Counted from the first letter of the stretch, positions 17,562-27,185 are shown. The stretch is 64,000 nt of DNA from Streptomyces echinoruber (GCF_014651135.1 NZ_BMWH01000005.1:62001-126000), one strand, 5' to 3'. A program made the numbers and translations. Notes: generated from the sequence alone by a model not told the origin.

Positions 17562-18950
17562 TCAGGTGGCCATGCGCTGTCCGGTCGCGGTCCACAGGTC
17601 GGTGAAGTCGTCGGCCCAGCGCCAGGGTTGGGGCAGGTGGAGGGTGAGGCGGCGGGCGCTGGTGGCGATCCGGGCGGGGATGCTGATCAGGTGGCGGCGG
17701 ATGGTGCCGGTGCGTGCCCGGGCGTGGAAGACGGAGGCGAGGTGGCCGGCGGCGCGGGTGAGGTTGTAGGCGGTGGCGGCGAGGGTGAGCCAGGCGGCGT
17801 TCGCGGTGAACTTCCCCGAGGGCAGGTGGGCGAGCGCGGAGTCCTCCAGGTCGGCGAAGACCTGCTCGACCTGGGCGTGTTCGCGGTGCATCGACTCGGC
17901 CCGGGCCAGGACGAACGGGCTGTCGGTGAAGATGACGTGGTGGCGCCGGACGCCGAACAGTTCGGCCTGCCCGGCGGGCACGAACTTCGGGTTCAGCCGC
18001 TTCACGCGGCGCACGATGAGCCGGGCGGTGGTGTGGAACGCCTTTTTCTTGCTGGTGAACGCGGTGAAGGGGACTTCGGCGATCTCGGCGTCGGAGACCC
18101 AGCGTTCCTCCTGCTCGTCCCGGACGGCACTGGCGTACTTGATCGGTGTCCAGGCGTCCTCGGCGATGCCTGCGATCGTTTCGCGGATCGTCCTCCTGAC
18201 CGCGACCGCGAGAGAGAAGGCGGCGCCGGCCGCGCGGCAGACGGCCACGGCCTTGTGGGAGAAGAACGCCGAGTCGGCGCGGACGACGATCCGTGCGGTG
18301 ATGCCCATCGCCCGCACCGTGGCCAGTGCCTCACGCAACAGACTCGCCGCGCCTTTGCCGGAGCCCGCCGAGCCCTTGCGCAGCCTGGTGGCCACGATGA
18401 CCGGCGCGCACGTTGCGGTCTTGACGGTGACGATCTGGAAGTGCAGGCCGCGCTGCTTGGTGCAGCCGAAAAAGGCGCCCTGCTCGGCGGGGCCGCAGAC
18501 CTGCTTGACCTTGGAGCCGATGTCCACGAACACCACCTCGTCCCGCTTCGGGACCAGACCGGTGTGGGCGGCCAGAGTGCAGGTGAACGCCCGGGCCGCG
18601 GACTGGAGCTGGCGCACGTGCCCCCAGGTGAAGGCGCGCAGGAAGGTGCCGAGCGTGGAGGGCGCACGCACCCCGCCGAACAGGCGGGACAGGCCGCCGT
18701 GCCGGAGCACGTCCAGGTCATCGATGCTGTCCGCCCCGGCGATCATGCCGCCCACGATCGACAGGGCCTTCGCCTCGACGGCCGTACCGGCACCGTTGGC
18801 CGCGCCGGTGAGCTTCACCTTCTCGGCCACCAGCCGGGGCAGGCCGCACCGCTCGGCCAGCCGGATGGTCGGGATCAGCCCGGCGTGCGCGATCAGGTCC
18901 GGGTCGTCGAACGCGGCGAACAACGTCGCCGGGGTATGGGAGGATTTCAC
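17562..18950 (-). mobile_element. IS1380-family transposase, apparently intact
   Basis: 462 residues, full length for the family. Conserved blocks include RLAERCGLPRLV near the N-terminus, EVVFVDIGSKVKQVCG, APVIVATRLRKGSAGSGKGA, VVRADSAFFS (catalytic Asp) and FADLEDSALAHLPSGKF (catalytic Glu region). Family members usually read VDID(S/D)T at the first block, and here it is VDIGSK, so activity is uncertain. It sits at the left end of the island. Confidence 0.9.
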
Positions 18951-18955
18951 TTACG

Positions 18956-19023
18956 AAGTGCCTTGTCGATCGTGCCTGATGTGAGCGTAGAGAACTCTCA
19001 TCATCGCAGGTCACAAGGCACTT
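18956..19023. repeat. 11-bp inverted repeat upstream of IS1380 transposase
   Basis: AAGTGCCTTGT (18956-18966) and its exact reverse complement (19013-19023) flank 46 bases just upstream of the transposase start. It may be a subterminal transposase site or part of the transposase promoter. Confidence 0.55.
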
Positions 19024-19152
19024 CTTCGTTCCCGGTCCTCATACCGGCCGACGGTCACGCGGTGGATCGAAGCTCAGTAGGCTGCCATGCTCGAGATGAT
19101 TAGATCTTGGACAGTGATCCGGTCACGACAACGGGTAAAGGCAACGGGGAAG

Positions 19153-19599
19153 ATGCGCAGAACGCTTCATGGTGCGGTAGCCCTCGTCATCACGGTGATG
19201 CTGCTGACGGGGTGCGCTGACAGTGGTGATGAGACCCGCCAGGACGAGGGCAAGGGAAAGACCGCAGCCACAGACGCGTCATCAGGCACAGCCTCGCAGA
19301 AGGCGACCTACCGGGTGACGCTCAAGGTCACCGGCAAGGGCACGACGTCGATCATGTACATCGTCAACAGCAATCACTTCGAGCAGCAGCGGAAGTTGCC
19401 GTGGACGAAGACGGAGACCGTCGCCCTGACCTCTGCCGAGCAGAAGGTGGGGCACCTGGTGTCGATCGTCCCGGGCTCCATCCAGGCCGCTGATGGCACA
19501 CTGCAGCAGGCTCCGTGCGTGATCGAAGTCGACGGCAAGCAGGTCGCGGACAACGACGGCGGTAACGACCCCAAGGGCTGTCGGTACGAACTCAAGTAG
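19153..19599 (+). CDS. MmpS-like secreted lipoprotein
   Basis: 148 residues from ATG 19153. The N-terminal signal ends with a lipobox MLLTGCAD, giving a lipidated Cys. A charged Ser/Thr/Lys linker follows, then a beta-rich domain (TYRVTLKVTGKGTTSIMYIV, LPWTKTE) resembling MmpS/transport-accessory domains of actinomycetes. Probably anchored outside the membrane. The G+C is lower than in the polyketide genes. An in-frame start further upstream (19087) is possible but would spoil the signal peptide. Confidence 0.7.
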   Translation: MRRTLHGAVALVITVMLLTGCADSGDETRQDEGKGKTAATDASSGTASQKATYRVTLKVTGKGTTSIMYIVNSNHFEQQRKLPWTKTETVALTSAEQKVGHLVSIVPGSIQAADGTLQQAPCVIEVDGKQVADNDGGNDPKGCRYELK

Positions 19600-19829
19600 G
19601 CACAGCATCGGCGAGACCGACGTTGAGGGGACCGTTGGACTGACCACTCAGAACAGTCCCGATGACGAGCACGGCTGGAAGGGGACAAGACCCGGCTTCC
19701 CGTAGGCGCCGGACCCCCGAGCCGGCCGTCCGCGGCGTTTTCAACTGCACGAATCTCGCTTGTCGTAGGCGGCACGACGACCTGCTGTGCGCCCCATGGT
19801 GAGGGAGCTGCGTGAGCGGTTGTGAATGA

Positions 19830-20594
19830 GTGGTTGTGACCAGCACAGACAGGCTCCGTCTGGTGGAGACGCTGCTGATCACCGCTGCCGCCGTGTGGGG
19901 CGTCGGCACGGGGCTGCTCATACCGCGCGCCGCCTACCGCCTCGCCTTGCCACCAGGGGAGCCGTGGCGAACAACGTGTCCTGCGGGACACCCTCTCGCT
20001 GGCATCGGCCACGGCTGGCTGGGCCGGGCTAGCTGCGCTTGCGGGAATGGACACGGTCCGAGCACGCCCGTTACTGCTGCTGCCGCGGCCGCGATCTGTG
20101 CTGCGCTGGCGGCCGCCACCGGTGCCCGTCCCGAGCTGATGGTCTGGCTGCTGCTTGTCCCGGCCGGAGTGCTGCTCGCCGCCGTCGACGTCGCGGTGCA
20201 CCGGCTGCCCGACGTTCTCACCCTGCCGCTCGCGGTGGCCACACCCGTGCCGCTCGGCGGGGCCGCGCTGCTGCCCGGCGCCGGCGGCAGCTGGACGCAT
20301 GCACTGCTCGGCGCCCTCGCGCTCACGGCCTGCTGCGTCATGCTGTTCCTGACCCACCCCCGTGGCCTGGGCTTCGGCGACGTCAAACTCGCCCCCGCGC
20401 TCGGCGCAGTTCTGGGCTGGTACGGCTGGGACATCCTCATCGTCGGTACCTTCGCTGGCTTTCTGCTCAGCGCGCTCTACGGCATCGGGCTCCTCCTCAC
20501 GCGTCGAGCCGGACGCACAACGGCTGTTCCGTTCGGCCCGTTCTCCCTCGCCGGAGCACTCCTGGGCGTGCTTCTGGGCACCTGTATCCGTTGA
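19830..20594 (+). CDS. A24 prepilin peptidase-like membrane protein
   Basis: 254 residues with several membrane segments. The two aspartates of type IV prepilin peptidases are visible: VDVAVHRLPD near residue 120 and GFGDVKLAP at 182-184. The cytoplasmic loop has only partial zinc-binding Cys (Cys50, Cys69, Cys71). No pilin or secretion genes are nearby, so the substrate is unknown. Start GTG 19830 lacks a clear ribosome-binding site. Confidence 0.8.
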   Translation: MVVTSTDRLRLVETLLITAAAVWGVGTGLLIPRAAYRLALPPGEPWRTTCPAGHPLAGIGHGWLGRASCACGNGHGPSTPVTAAAAAAICAALAAATGARPELMVWLLLVPAGVLLAAVDVAVHRLPDVLTLPLAVATPVPLGGAALLPGAGGSWTHALLGALALTACCVMLFLTHPRGLGFGDVKLAPALGAVLGWYGWDILIVGTFAGFLLSALYGIGLLLTRRAGRTTAVPFGPFSLAGALLGVLLGTCIR

Positions 20595-20665
20595 GCGGGT
20601 GTGCAGGCCGCGTCGTGGGCGAATCAGCCCGCCAACATGTCCCGGAGCTCGCGTGTCGGGCCTGG

Positions 20666-20683
20666 TGAAGCGCGGTCGCTTCA
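20666..20683. terminator. Short hairpin at convergent gene ends
   Basis: 7-bp perfect stem TGAAGCG/CGCTTCA with a 4-nt loop, overlapping the XRE stop codon and downstream of the prepilin peptidase gene. Weak evidence for a terminator. Confidence 0.3.
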
Positions 20684-22000
20684 GCCGGTGGCCCGCAGCC
20701 GTTCGAGGAGTTCGTCCACGCCTGCGGTGTGCGCGTAGGGGGACAGAGTTGGCTCCAGGTCGTGGATCATCGTGACGCACCGGGGCGCGTTGATGCGGTT
20801 GGCCAGGTCCAGGGAACGGGTGGCGGTCTCGGCGGCGAGCTCCACTTCGCCGTCGCGGAGGTAGGTCTCGGCCTGGTAGGTGAGGAACACCGCGCGCGTT
20901 TTGGCGCGGGTGGCCGGGAGCAGGGCGATGCCCTCGTCCATGAGCTGGTGAGCCCGCCGTCGCTGGCCGAGATCGGCGAGACACCTGCCGCTGTCCGCGG
21001 CCAGGTCCGCCATTCCCATCCAGGAGCACCATGTGGGCGCCGGATCGCAGGAGGGGGCTTGGAGTGCCTTCTCGGCGGCGGTCAGGGCCCGGCGGCACGG
21101 GCCATCCTCGCCGAGGGCGGCGAGGGCGCGGGCCTGGCGGAGGTGAAGGAGGGAGCGTGCGGTGGGGTGTTGGGTGCGCGGGATGGCGTGTTCGAGGATG
21201 GCCACGGCACCGCGGGCGTCGGTGAGCCACAGCAGCTGGTAGGCGAGGTCAGACAGGATGCCCGCGCCGAGGTCGCGCTGGGCGGCGATGTGGGCGTTGT
21301 GGAGGGCGGCGTGCCAGAAGCGGCTGGCGGCGGCGTGGCGGCGTTCGTCGAAGTGCTGCCAGGCGATGGCCTGGGAGAGCAAGGCGGCCAGGGTGTGCAG
21401 TCGTTGTTCGACGGCGGGCGTGTAGCGGCCTTCGCTGATGAGGACCGTGACCGTGGCCAGGTGCTCGGCCAGTAGCCGGTGGGTGTGCTGGCGACGTTCG
21501 GTTGCGAGGCGGACCAGTTCCGTACCGGCGGTCTCCAGCCAGATAACCAATTCGGTGTCGACGTCGCCGCGCACCGTCGGGCGTGGGAAGCGTCCCGGTT
21601 CGGTGACGGCCCACTGGTGGGCGAGCGCGGCCAGGGCTCCGCTGGTGTAGGCGATGAACGACCGGCGGTCCAGGGAGGTCATCAGGGCCTCTCGCAGTGA
21701 GGGGGCGGCGTTGTGCGGTCCGAGCGGCAGCGCCTTGTCCTGGCCGGGGAGCCAGTGGGGCCAGCCGAGATGGGCGACGGCCGCGTAGTCGATACCGAAG
21801 ACCTCGGCGATGAGCGGCTGGGATTCGTCTTCGTCGGGGGTGGCCCGGCCGGTCTCCCACTTGGAGATGCGTGACCCCCGGGTGCCTGAGCGCAGTCCGC
21901 GGCGGGCGGCGGCCTGCCGGATGCGGCGGGCCAGTTCCTCCTGCGACCATCCGCGCTCGATCCGGGTGTAGGCGAGGGGGTGGCGGATCTCGTCGTCCAC
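20681..22000 (-). CDS. XRE-family regulator with TPR-like C-terminus
   Basis: 439 residues from GTG 22000. Helix-turn-helix at about residues 5-60 (WSQEELARRIRQAAA, GSRISKWETGRATP), then a long alpha-helical region resembling NsdA-type streptomycete regulators. It is divergent from the P450 operon and is the natural candidate regulator of the amidino-peptide genes. The exact start is uncertain because an in-frame ATG lies further upstream. Confidence 0.82.
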   Translation of the reverse strand: MDDEIRHPLAYTRIERGWSQEELARRIRQAAARRGLRSGTRGSRISKWETGRATPDEDESQPLIAEVFGIDYAAVAHLGWPHWLPGQDKALPLGPHNAAPSLREALMTSLDRRSFIAYTSGALAALAHQWAVTEPGRFPRPTVRGDVDTELVIWLETAGTELVRLATERRQHTHRLLAEHLATVTVLISEGRYTPAVEQRLHTLAALLSQAIAWQHFDERRHAAASRFWHAALHNAHIAAQRDLGAGILSDLAYQLLWLTDARGAVAILEHAIPRTQHPTARSLLHLRQARALAALGEDGPCRRALTAAEKALQAPSCDPAPTWCSWMGMADLAADSGRCLADLGQRRRAHQLMDEGIALLPATRAKTRAVFLTYQAETYLRDGEVELAAETATRSLDLANRINAPRCVTMIHDLEPTLSPYAHTAGVDELLERLRATG

Positions 22001-22050
22001 CCGCCCATTGCACCACCCTGACCGAGCCTCGGGCAGCGGTTGGGGAAGAG

Positions 22051-22072
22051 CGGGGATAGGGCGGGGATAGGG
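22051..22072. promoter_or_regulatory. 11-bp direct repeat in divergent promoter region
   Basis: Two adjacent copies of GCGGGGATAGG lie between the divergent XRE and P450 genes. Such a pair could be a regulator site, but no experiment-like evidence is visible. Confidence 0.3.
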
Positions 22073-22282
22073 CTTGGTTCTAGGCATGGCGCCCGGTCGG
22101 CGCTGTACTCGTCGTGGTCTCGCCCGGCGCCCCGTGCGACCGGCTCGGGACCGGGTGACGACCGTGAGTCCTCACCGCCTTGTCCGTCCCGCCGGTGCCG
22201 GGCTGTACGCCCGTTACGTGGGGGCCGAGCAGGCTCTTCGCCCTCCTGCGGGACGTCGTCGGTGCACAGGGAGGGGGCTGCC

Positions 22283-22300
22283 ATGTCGTACGACCACTGA
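22283..22300 (+). CDS. Five-codon leader ORF before P450
   Basis: ATG-TCG-TAC-GAC-CAC-TGA, preceded by a strong ribosome-binding site (GGGAGGGGG, about 7 bases upstream) and followed 12 bases later by a perfect hairpin and then the P450 start. This fits a transcription attenuator leader peptide (Met-Ser-Tyr-Asp-His). A longer in-frame reading upstream lacks a good start. Function is inferred from layout only. Confidence 0.45.
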   Translation: MSYDH

Positions 22301-22312
22301 GCCCGAGGTACC

Positions 22313-22341
22313 GGGCGGGCCCGCAGCGTGCGGGCCCGCCC
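22313..22341 (+). promoter_or_regulatory. 13-bp perfect hairpin upstream of P450
   Basis: GGGCGGGCCCGCA, loop GCG, TGCGGGCCCGCCC. It lies between the leader ORF stop and the P450 ribosome-binding site (22348-22354). It could be an attenuator terminator or an mRNA 5' structure. Confidence 0.6.
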
Positions 22342-22361
22342 CGCTCCGAAAAGGATGTGCG

Positions 22362-23528
22362 ATGCCGTCTGTGACCGACCGCTACGACCCGTTGGACGCT
22401 CAGATTCTGCGTGACCCGTACCCGGTGCTGGCCGAACTGCGGCGAACGGAGCCGGTGTTCTGGCACGAGGGGATGGGCTCGTGGGCGCTGACCCGGTACG
22501 CCGACTGCGTGCGAGTGCTGCGCGACCACGCCCTCTTCGCCCGCGACCCGCGCCGTACCGGGGGAGCGGTCCCGGAGCCGTCCCTGAGCGTGCAGACCCT
22601 CGACCCGCCGCAGCAGAGCCGCGTGCGCTCGCTGTTCATGACGGCGCTGCGGGCCCAGGACCTCGCGGCCATCGAGGAACGCGCCCGCCGTCTCGTGGCC
22701 GGCCGACTCGACGTGCTGGCCGGAGCCGGACAGTTCGATGTGGTGGCGGAGCTCGCGGTGCCGCTGTCCGTGGCGGTGGTGGCGGACCTGCTGGGCGTTG
22801 AGCCCCCGCCGTACGCCGAGTTCGCCGCTGTCCCGGACGCCATCATGCGGAGCATGGACGGCGGGCTGGACCCCTCGCTCGTGGAGCCGGGGCGCATCGC
22901 CCGTCAGCGGCTGAGCGAGCTGGTCGACTCCTGGTTCGCCGCCTCATCCCGGCCGGGCCTGCTCGCTCACGTTCGGCAGGCGGCGCCCGGCGCCGACCCG
23001 CTGGCCCGGCTGTATGTGAAGAACACCGCACGGGTCATGTTCCAGGGCGGCTACAGCACGATGGCGGCCGCCGTCGGCAACGCGGTGGCCGTCCTCCTCG
23101 CCCATCCCGAGGCCCTGGAGCGGATGCGCGATGCGGCGCTGCTGGCCACCGGCGTGGACGAGCTGGTGCGGTTCGACGGGCCGGTGCAGGGCACCACCCG
23201 CGTGGCGGTGCGAGCGTGCCGGATCGGCGGGGTCGATATCGCTGTGGGGCAGAAGGTGGTGCCGCTGTTCGCCGCCGCCGACCGCGACCCGGACGCCTTC
23301 CCCGGCGCGGACCGGCTGGTGCTTGACCGCACACCGAACCGGCATCTCGGCTACGGCTGGGGTCCGCACTCCTGCATCGGCACAACCGTCGCCCAGGCGG
23401 GCCTGCGCTCCCTGGTCGAAGCCCTGAACGAGCATCCGGCCCGGCTGGTCGGCGCCGGCGAGGGCGTGCGGCGCCGCACGGCGACCATGCGGGCGTATCA
23501 GACGCTGCCCGCGCTCCTTCGCCTCTGA
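22362..23528 (+). CDS. Cytochrome P450
   Basis: 388 residues from ATG with GAAAAGGA 7 bases upstream. Heme-binding motif YGWGPHSCIG (Cys338), K-helix ELVR (267-270). The I-helix oxygen-activation motif is GGYSTM (229-234), lacking the usual acidic residue before Thr. Soluble bacterial class I P450 that needs ferredoxin, none of which is encoded nearby. It is the first gene of a co-directional run with the ATP-grasp and amidinotransferase genes, so it probably oxidises an amino acid or the peptide product. Confidence 0.92.
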   Translation: MPSVTDRYDPLDAQILRDPYPVLAELRRTEPVFWHEGMGSWALTRYADCVRVLRDHALFARDPRRTGGAVPEPSLSVQTLDPPQQSRVRSLFMTALRAQDLAAIEERARRLVAGRLDVLAGAGQFDVVAELAVPLSVAVVADLLGVEPPPYAEFAAVPDAIMRSMDGGLDPSLVEPGRIARQRLSELVDSWFAASSRPGLLAHVRQAAPGADPLARLYVKNTARVMFQGGYSTMAAAVGNAVAVLLAHPEALERMRDAALLATGVDELVRFDGPVQGTTRVAVRACRIGGVDIAVGQKVVPLFAAADRDPDAFPGADRLVLDRTPNRHLGYGWGPHSCIGTTVAQAGLRSLVEALNEHPARLVGAGEGVRRRTATMRAYQTLPALLRL

Positions 23529-23598
23529 CCCTTCCCTTCCGGCGGCAGCGCGACCGCTGTTCGGGGCCTCCCCTTTCGTCTGCGTCAGGAGATCCGCC

Positions 23599-25008
23599 GT
23601 GCGCATCCTCGTCGGCAACCACATCGACCCGTCCATCCGTGCACGGGGCGACATGCGGGCCTGGACACAGCGCTTGTTCTGGTTCGCCCGTCCCGGTGAC
23701 CTGCTCGTCCTGTGCTGCGAGCCCGACGACGCGTTCCTCGACTACGCCTTAGCCCACACCGGCGTGCCGCGCAGCGGGCTGACCGTCCTGGTCGCGCCCG
23801 CCGGGGCGTGGGGCGACCGGCTCCTCGACCCGGCCGCGCTCACCGCCCCCGCCTTCCTGAAGACGGCGCGGGCTGCGCTCGACGCCGCGGGCGGGCAGGG
23901 CGCGGTGAGCGAGGTGTTCGCGCTGTGGCCGTCCGCCTCCGTCGCCCGCTTCGCCGCCGCGCTGGGCATCGCGGACCGCTTCCCCGGCGCCGCGTTCTTC
24001 GCCCAGGGCGGCGGGGAGATCGGCAACAACAAGGCGAACTTCCGGGCCCTGGCGGCGGCTGCCGGGGTGCCGATCCTGCCCGGCCGTGTCTGCCGCAGCC
24101 ACACGGAGGCCATCGACGCGACCGGGGAGCTGCTGGGGCCGTCCGGCAGCGGGGCGGTCGTGGTCAAGCAGGCCCACAACGGCGCCGGGGTCGGCAACCA
24201 GCTCCTCGTACGCGATCCGCGTATGGCGGTGGACCATGTCGGTGCCCGCCACCTGCACCATCTGGAGCCCGGCGAGGACGGCATCGCGGCGTACTGGGAT
24301 CAGCGCTGGGCATGGGCGAGCGGGGATGGCCGGTGGCCGGTCGTCATCGAGACCTTCGCGCCCGGCGCGGACGCGGTGTACTCCGAGCACTACGCCGCCG
24401 ACACCGGCACCTGGCCGACCGAGATGGGCCGCCTGCTCTATGTCGGCCGGCGCCTGAGCCACCAAGTCGTCCCCCTCGACCGGGTCAGCGACCCGACGCG
24501 GGCGGCCCTGCTGGACGGGGGAACACGGCTGGCCGAGGCATACCGGGCCTTCGGCTACCGCGGGCACCTGAGCGCGGACGCCCTGGTGCTGCCCGACCAG
24601 AGCGTGGTGTTCACGGAGGTCAACGCGCAGGTCTCCGGGTCGCTGCACATCTACCAGCAGATCGCCCGTCGCATCGTCGACGTCGCCGCCGCCCCGCGCC
24701 GTCAAGTGGTCGAGTACCACGTCCCGCCCACCTGGGCCGTGCCCGACTTCGCCGCGTTCCTGGCCGCGCTGGACGAGACGGGCCTGACCTACGACCCGGC
24801 CACGCGAACGGGGGTGATCGTGTCGATGCCCGCCATCCCCCTCGCCCCCGGGGCGCCGGTCCAGTTCGTGTTCTGCATCGCCTACGACCCCGCCACCGGC
24901 TACGACGAGGCGTTCGCCCGGCTCGGCGAGCGCTTCCAGACCCTGCCCGCCTCGGCCGTCGACGCCAGTGAGCACGTCGGCCACACGGCTGTGTCCTTCT
25001 CCTCCTGA
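23599..25008 (+). CDS. PreATP-grasp domain ATP-grasp ligase
   Basis: 469 residues from GTG with AGGAG 7 bases upstream. The N-terminal preATP-grasp domain (MRILVGNHIDPSIRARGDMR) is followed by an ATP-grasp core: VVVKQAHNGAGVGNQLLV (nucleotide binding), VVIETFAPGA, and FTEVNAQVSGS (metal-binding Glu/Asn). The layout resembles PGM1 of pheganomycin and related peptide ligases that couple an N-guanidino amino acid to an amine. Codon 51 (23749-23751) is TTA, so translation should need the bldA tRNA. It sits between the P450 and the oxygenase-like gene. Confidence 0.88.
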   Translation: MRILVGNHIDPSIRARGDMRAWTQRLFWFARPGDLLVLCCEPDDAFLDYALAHTGVPRSGLTVLVAPAGAWGDRLLDPAALTAPAFLKTARAALDAAGGQGAVSEVFALWPSASVARFAAALGIADRFPGAAFFAQGGGEIGNNKANFRALAAAAGVPILPGRVCRSHTEAIDATGELLGPSGSGAVVVKQAHNGAGVGNQLLVRDPRMAVDHVGARHLHHLEPGEDGIAAYWDQRWAWASGDGRWPVVIETFAPGADAVYSEHYAADTGTWPTEMGRLLYVGRRLSHQVVPLDRVSDPTRAALLDGGTRLAEAYRAFGYRGHLSADALVLPDQSVVFTEVNAQVSGSLHIYQQIARRIVDVAAAPRRQVVEYHVPPTWAVPDFAAFLAALDETGLTYDPATRTGVIVSMPAIPLAPGAPVQFVFCIAYDPATGYDEAFARLGERFQTLPASAVDASEHVGHTAVSFSS

Positions 25009-25022
25009 CCAGGAGCCCGACG

Positions 25023-25997
25023 ATGACCACCACCGCGGCCGCCGAGGCGGCCCAGCTCACTCCCGCCTTCGACCTCGACACGGACCGGCTCGCCGCCGAA
25101 CTCGCGGCCGTCACCTCCCACACCTGGAACGTGCAGCGCACCCACACCTACGGCGGCCAGGTCGGCCAGGCGGCCCCGATCGACTGGCGCGTCCTGCCGC
25201 TGCGCAGCCTCGGCGGCAACCCGGACCGCACCGACCCGGGCGGCCCCGGCCCCCAGCCGTTCGCGCCGACCCGCTGGCTCGACCAGCTGCCCTACTTCGC
25301 CCACCTCCTGGACGCGATCCCGGCCCCGCTGAACGCGGTCCGGCTGATGGCGCTCGGGCCCGGCGCCGTCTCAGAAGCGCACTGCGATCCCAAGTACCGG
25401 CTCGACCGCGGCCTCACCCGCCTGCACATCCCCATCGTGACGACGCCGGACGCGGTGCTCGTCCTGGACGGCGTCGAACACTGCTGGCAGCCGGGCACCC
25501 TGTGGTACGGCGACTTCTCCCGCGAGCACCTGGTCCGCAACACCAGCGACGCGGTGACCCGCGTCCACGTCGTCATCGACGCCCTCCTCACCGCCGACCT
25601 CGCGACCTGGTTCCCCGACTCCTGGCGGGAGCTGTTCGCCCGCGGGGAGGTCCTGCTCAACCGGCCCGCCCCGGCCGCCGCGTCCGCGTGGCCCGCCGCG
25701 CTGCCGTACGACACCCTCCTGCCCAGCGGGTTCGCGGACTTCGACGCGCCCGCCCCGCTGGACGGCTCCCTCCTGCCCGCCCGCCTCGACCACACCGCCG
25801 GCGGCGTCCTCACCCTGACCGTCGCCGGACGCTCCTTCGCGCTCGTCCCGGCTGGCGACGGCGGCGAGTGGCGGTTCTCCGGCTGGAGCGAGCAGCGCAC
25901 CCTCCAGCCCGACGACCACGGCGGCCTGCTGCTGCGGGTCCGTCGCGGCCGCGCGCTCGCCGACCGGCACGTGCCCGCCGCACCCCGCACCCCCTGA
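25023..25997 (+). CDS. Aspartyl/asparaginyl beta-hydroxylase-like oxygenase
   Basis: 324 residues. Residues about 105-190 match the Fe(II)/2-oxoglutarate Asp/Asn hydroxylase fold: SEAHCDPKYR gives His120 and Asp122, SREHLVRN gives His169, and TRVHVVID gives the 2-oxoglutarate-binding Arg180. The C-terminal 140 residues are unassigned. AGGAG precedes ATG 25023, 14 bases after the ligase gene. It probably hydroxylates an amino acid building block. Confidence 0.85.
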   Translation: MTTTAAAEAAQLTPAFDLDTDRLAAELAAVTSHTWNVQRTHTYGGQVGQAAPIDWRVLPLRSLGGNPDRTDPGGPGPQPFAPTRWLDQLPYFAHLLDAIPAPLNAVRLMALGPGAVSEAHCDPKYRLDRGLTRLHIPIVTTPDAVLVLDGVEHCWQPGTLWYGDFSREHLVRNTSDAVTRVHVVIDALLTADLATWFPDSWRELFARGEVLLNRPAPAAASAWPAALPYDTLLPSGFADFDAPAPLDGSLLPARLDHTAGGVLTLTVAGRSFALVPAGDGGEWRFSGWSEQRTLQPDDHGGLLLRVRRGRALADRHVPAAPRTP

Positions 25998-26027
25998 CGC
26001 TCGACCACTTTCGATCTGGAAGGAACC

Positions 26028-27185
26028 GTGTTCGCCATGCGCCTGCACAGCTACGACGACTTCACCCCGCTGAAGGAGATCATCGTCGGGTCCGCGGAGA
26101 ACTACCTCGGCCACGACCGTGACCTTTCCTTCGAGCTGTTCCACCACGAGAACCTGACCGGCTTCCGGTCGGACTGGGCCTACCCCAGGCTCGCACAGAC
26201 CGGCACGGGCACCCGCGGGCAGAACTGGGCCGTCAAGCAACGCTACGCCGAGGAACTGCACGAGGACGTCGAGAACCTGGCCGCGACCCTCACCGGGCTC
26301 GGGGTCACCGTGCACCGGCCGATCCCCCTGCCGCCCGACGCGGCCCGCATCGCGGGCCTGGGCTGGGAGGCGGCGCCCACCCCCGCGCTGAACATCCGCG
26401 ACAACACCCTGATCGTCGGGGACCAGATCATCGAGACGCCGCCGGCGATCCGCTCGCGGTACCTGGAGACCCAGCTCCTGCACCGCGTCTTCCGCGCGTA
26501 CGAGAAGGCCGGGGCCCGGTGGACGGTGATGCCGCGCCCCACCCTCACCGACCTCTCGTTCGACCTGTCCTACGCCCGCGACGCCGCCACCACCCTGGGC
26601 GGGCCGACCGAGCCGATCCAGGCCCCGCAGCCCAGCCCGTACGACGTGGGGCTGGAGATGATGCTCGACGGGGCTCAGGTCCTGCGGCTGGGCCGGGACC
26701 TGGTCGTCAACGTCGCCCAGAACAACCACGAACAGGGCCTGAACTGGCTTCAGCGGCACCTCGGCCACGACTACCGCGTCCACCGGGTGTGGCGGATGGC
26801 GGACAACCACATCGACTCGATGGTGCTCGCCCTGCGGCCCGGCGTGTTCCTCGCCCGGCACGACGGCATCCGCGACCTGATGCCCGAACCGCTGCGCTCC
26901 TGGCGGTACATCGTGCCGCCCGAGCCCGATGAGGGCGCGTTCCCCGTCTACGACGACGCGGACCTGGTCCTCACCAGCCCCTACATCGACCTCAACGTCC
27001 TGTCCGTCGATGAGCACACCGTCCTCGTCAACCAGGAGTGCACCGGTCTGGCCAAGACGCTGGAGACCGAGGGCTTCGACGTGGTGCCCGTCCGCCACCG
27101 GCACAGGAGGTTGTTCGGCGGCGGCTTCCACTGCTTCACCCTCGACACCTGCCGGGACGGCGGCCTCGTGGACTACCTGGCATGA
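26028..27185 (+). CDS. Glycine/inosamine-type amidinotransferase
   Basis: 385 residues, the usual length. Catalytic triad by family pattern: Asp214 (MMLDGAQVLRLGRD), His261 (DNHIDSMVLALRPG) and Cys369 (GGGFHCFTLD), with spacings like human AGAT. The family moves an amidino group from arginine to a primary amine via a Cys-amidino intermediate, giving a guanidino compound. GTG 26028 has a well placed AAGGA. The stop overlaps the next ligase start (ATGA). It defines the guanidino chemistry of this small cluster. Confidence 0.92.
   Translation: MFAMRLHSYDDFTPLKEIIVGSAENYLGHDRDLSFELFHHENLTGFRSDWAYPRLAQTGTGTRGQNWAVKQRYAEELHEDVENLAATLTGLGVTVHRPIPLPPDAARIAGLGWEAAPTPALNIRDNTLIVGDQIIETPPAIRSRYLETQLLHRVFRAYEKAGARWTVMPRPTLTDLSFDLSYARDAATTLGGPTEPIQAPQPSPYDVGLEMMLDGAQVLRLGRDLVVNVAQNNHEQGLNWLQRHLGHDYRVHRVWRMADNHIDSMVLALRPGVFLARHDGIRDLMPEPLRSWRYIVPPEPDEGAFPVYDDADLVLTSPYIDLNVLSVDEHTVLVNQECTGLAKTLETEGFDVVPVRHRHRRLFGGGFHCFTLDTCRDGGLVDYLA

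Noticed and set aside
17346..19079. Exact ends of the IS1380 element
   Set aside because: No terminal inverted repeat pair could be matched by eye; only an internal inverted repeat near the transposase start is clear.
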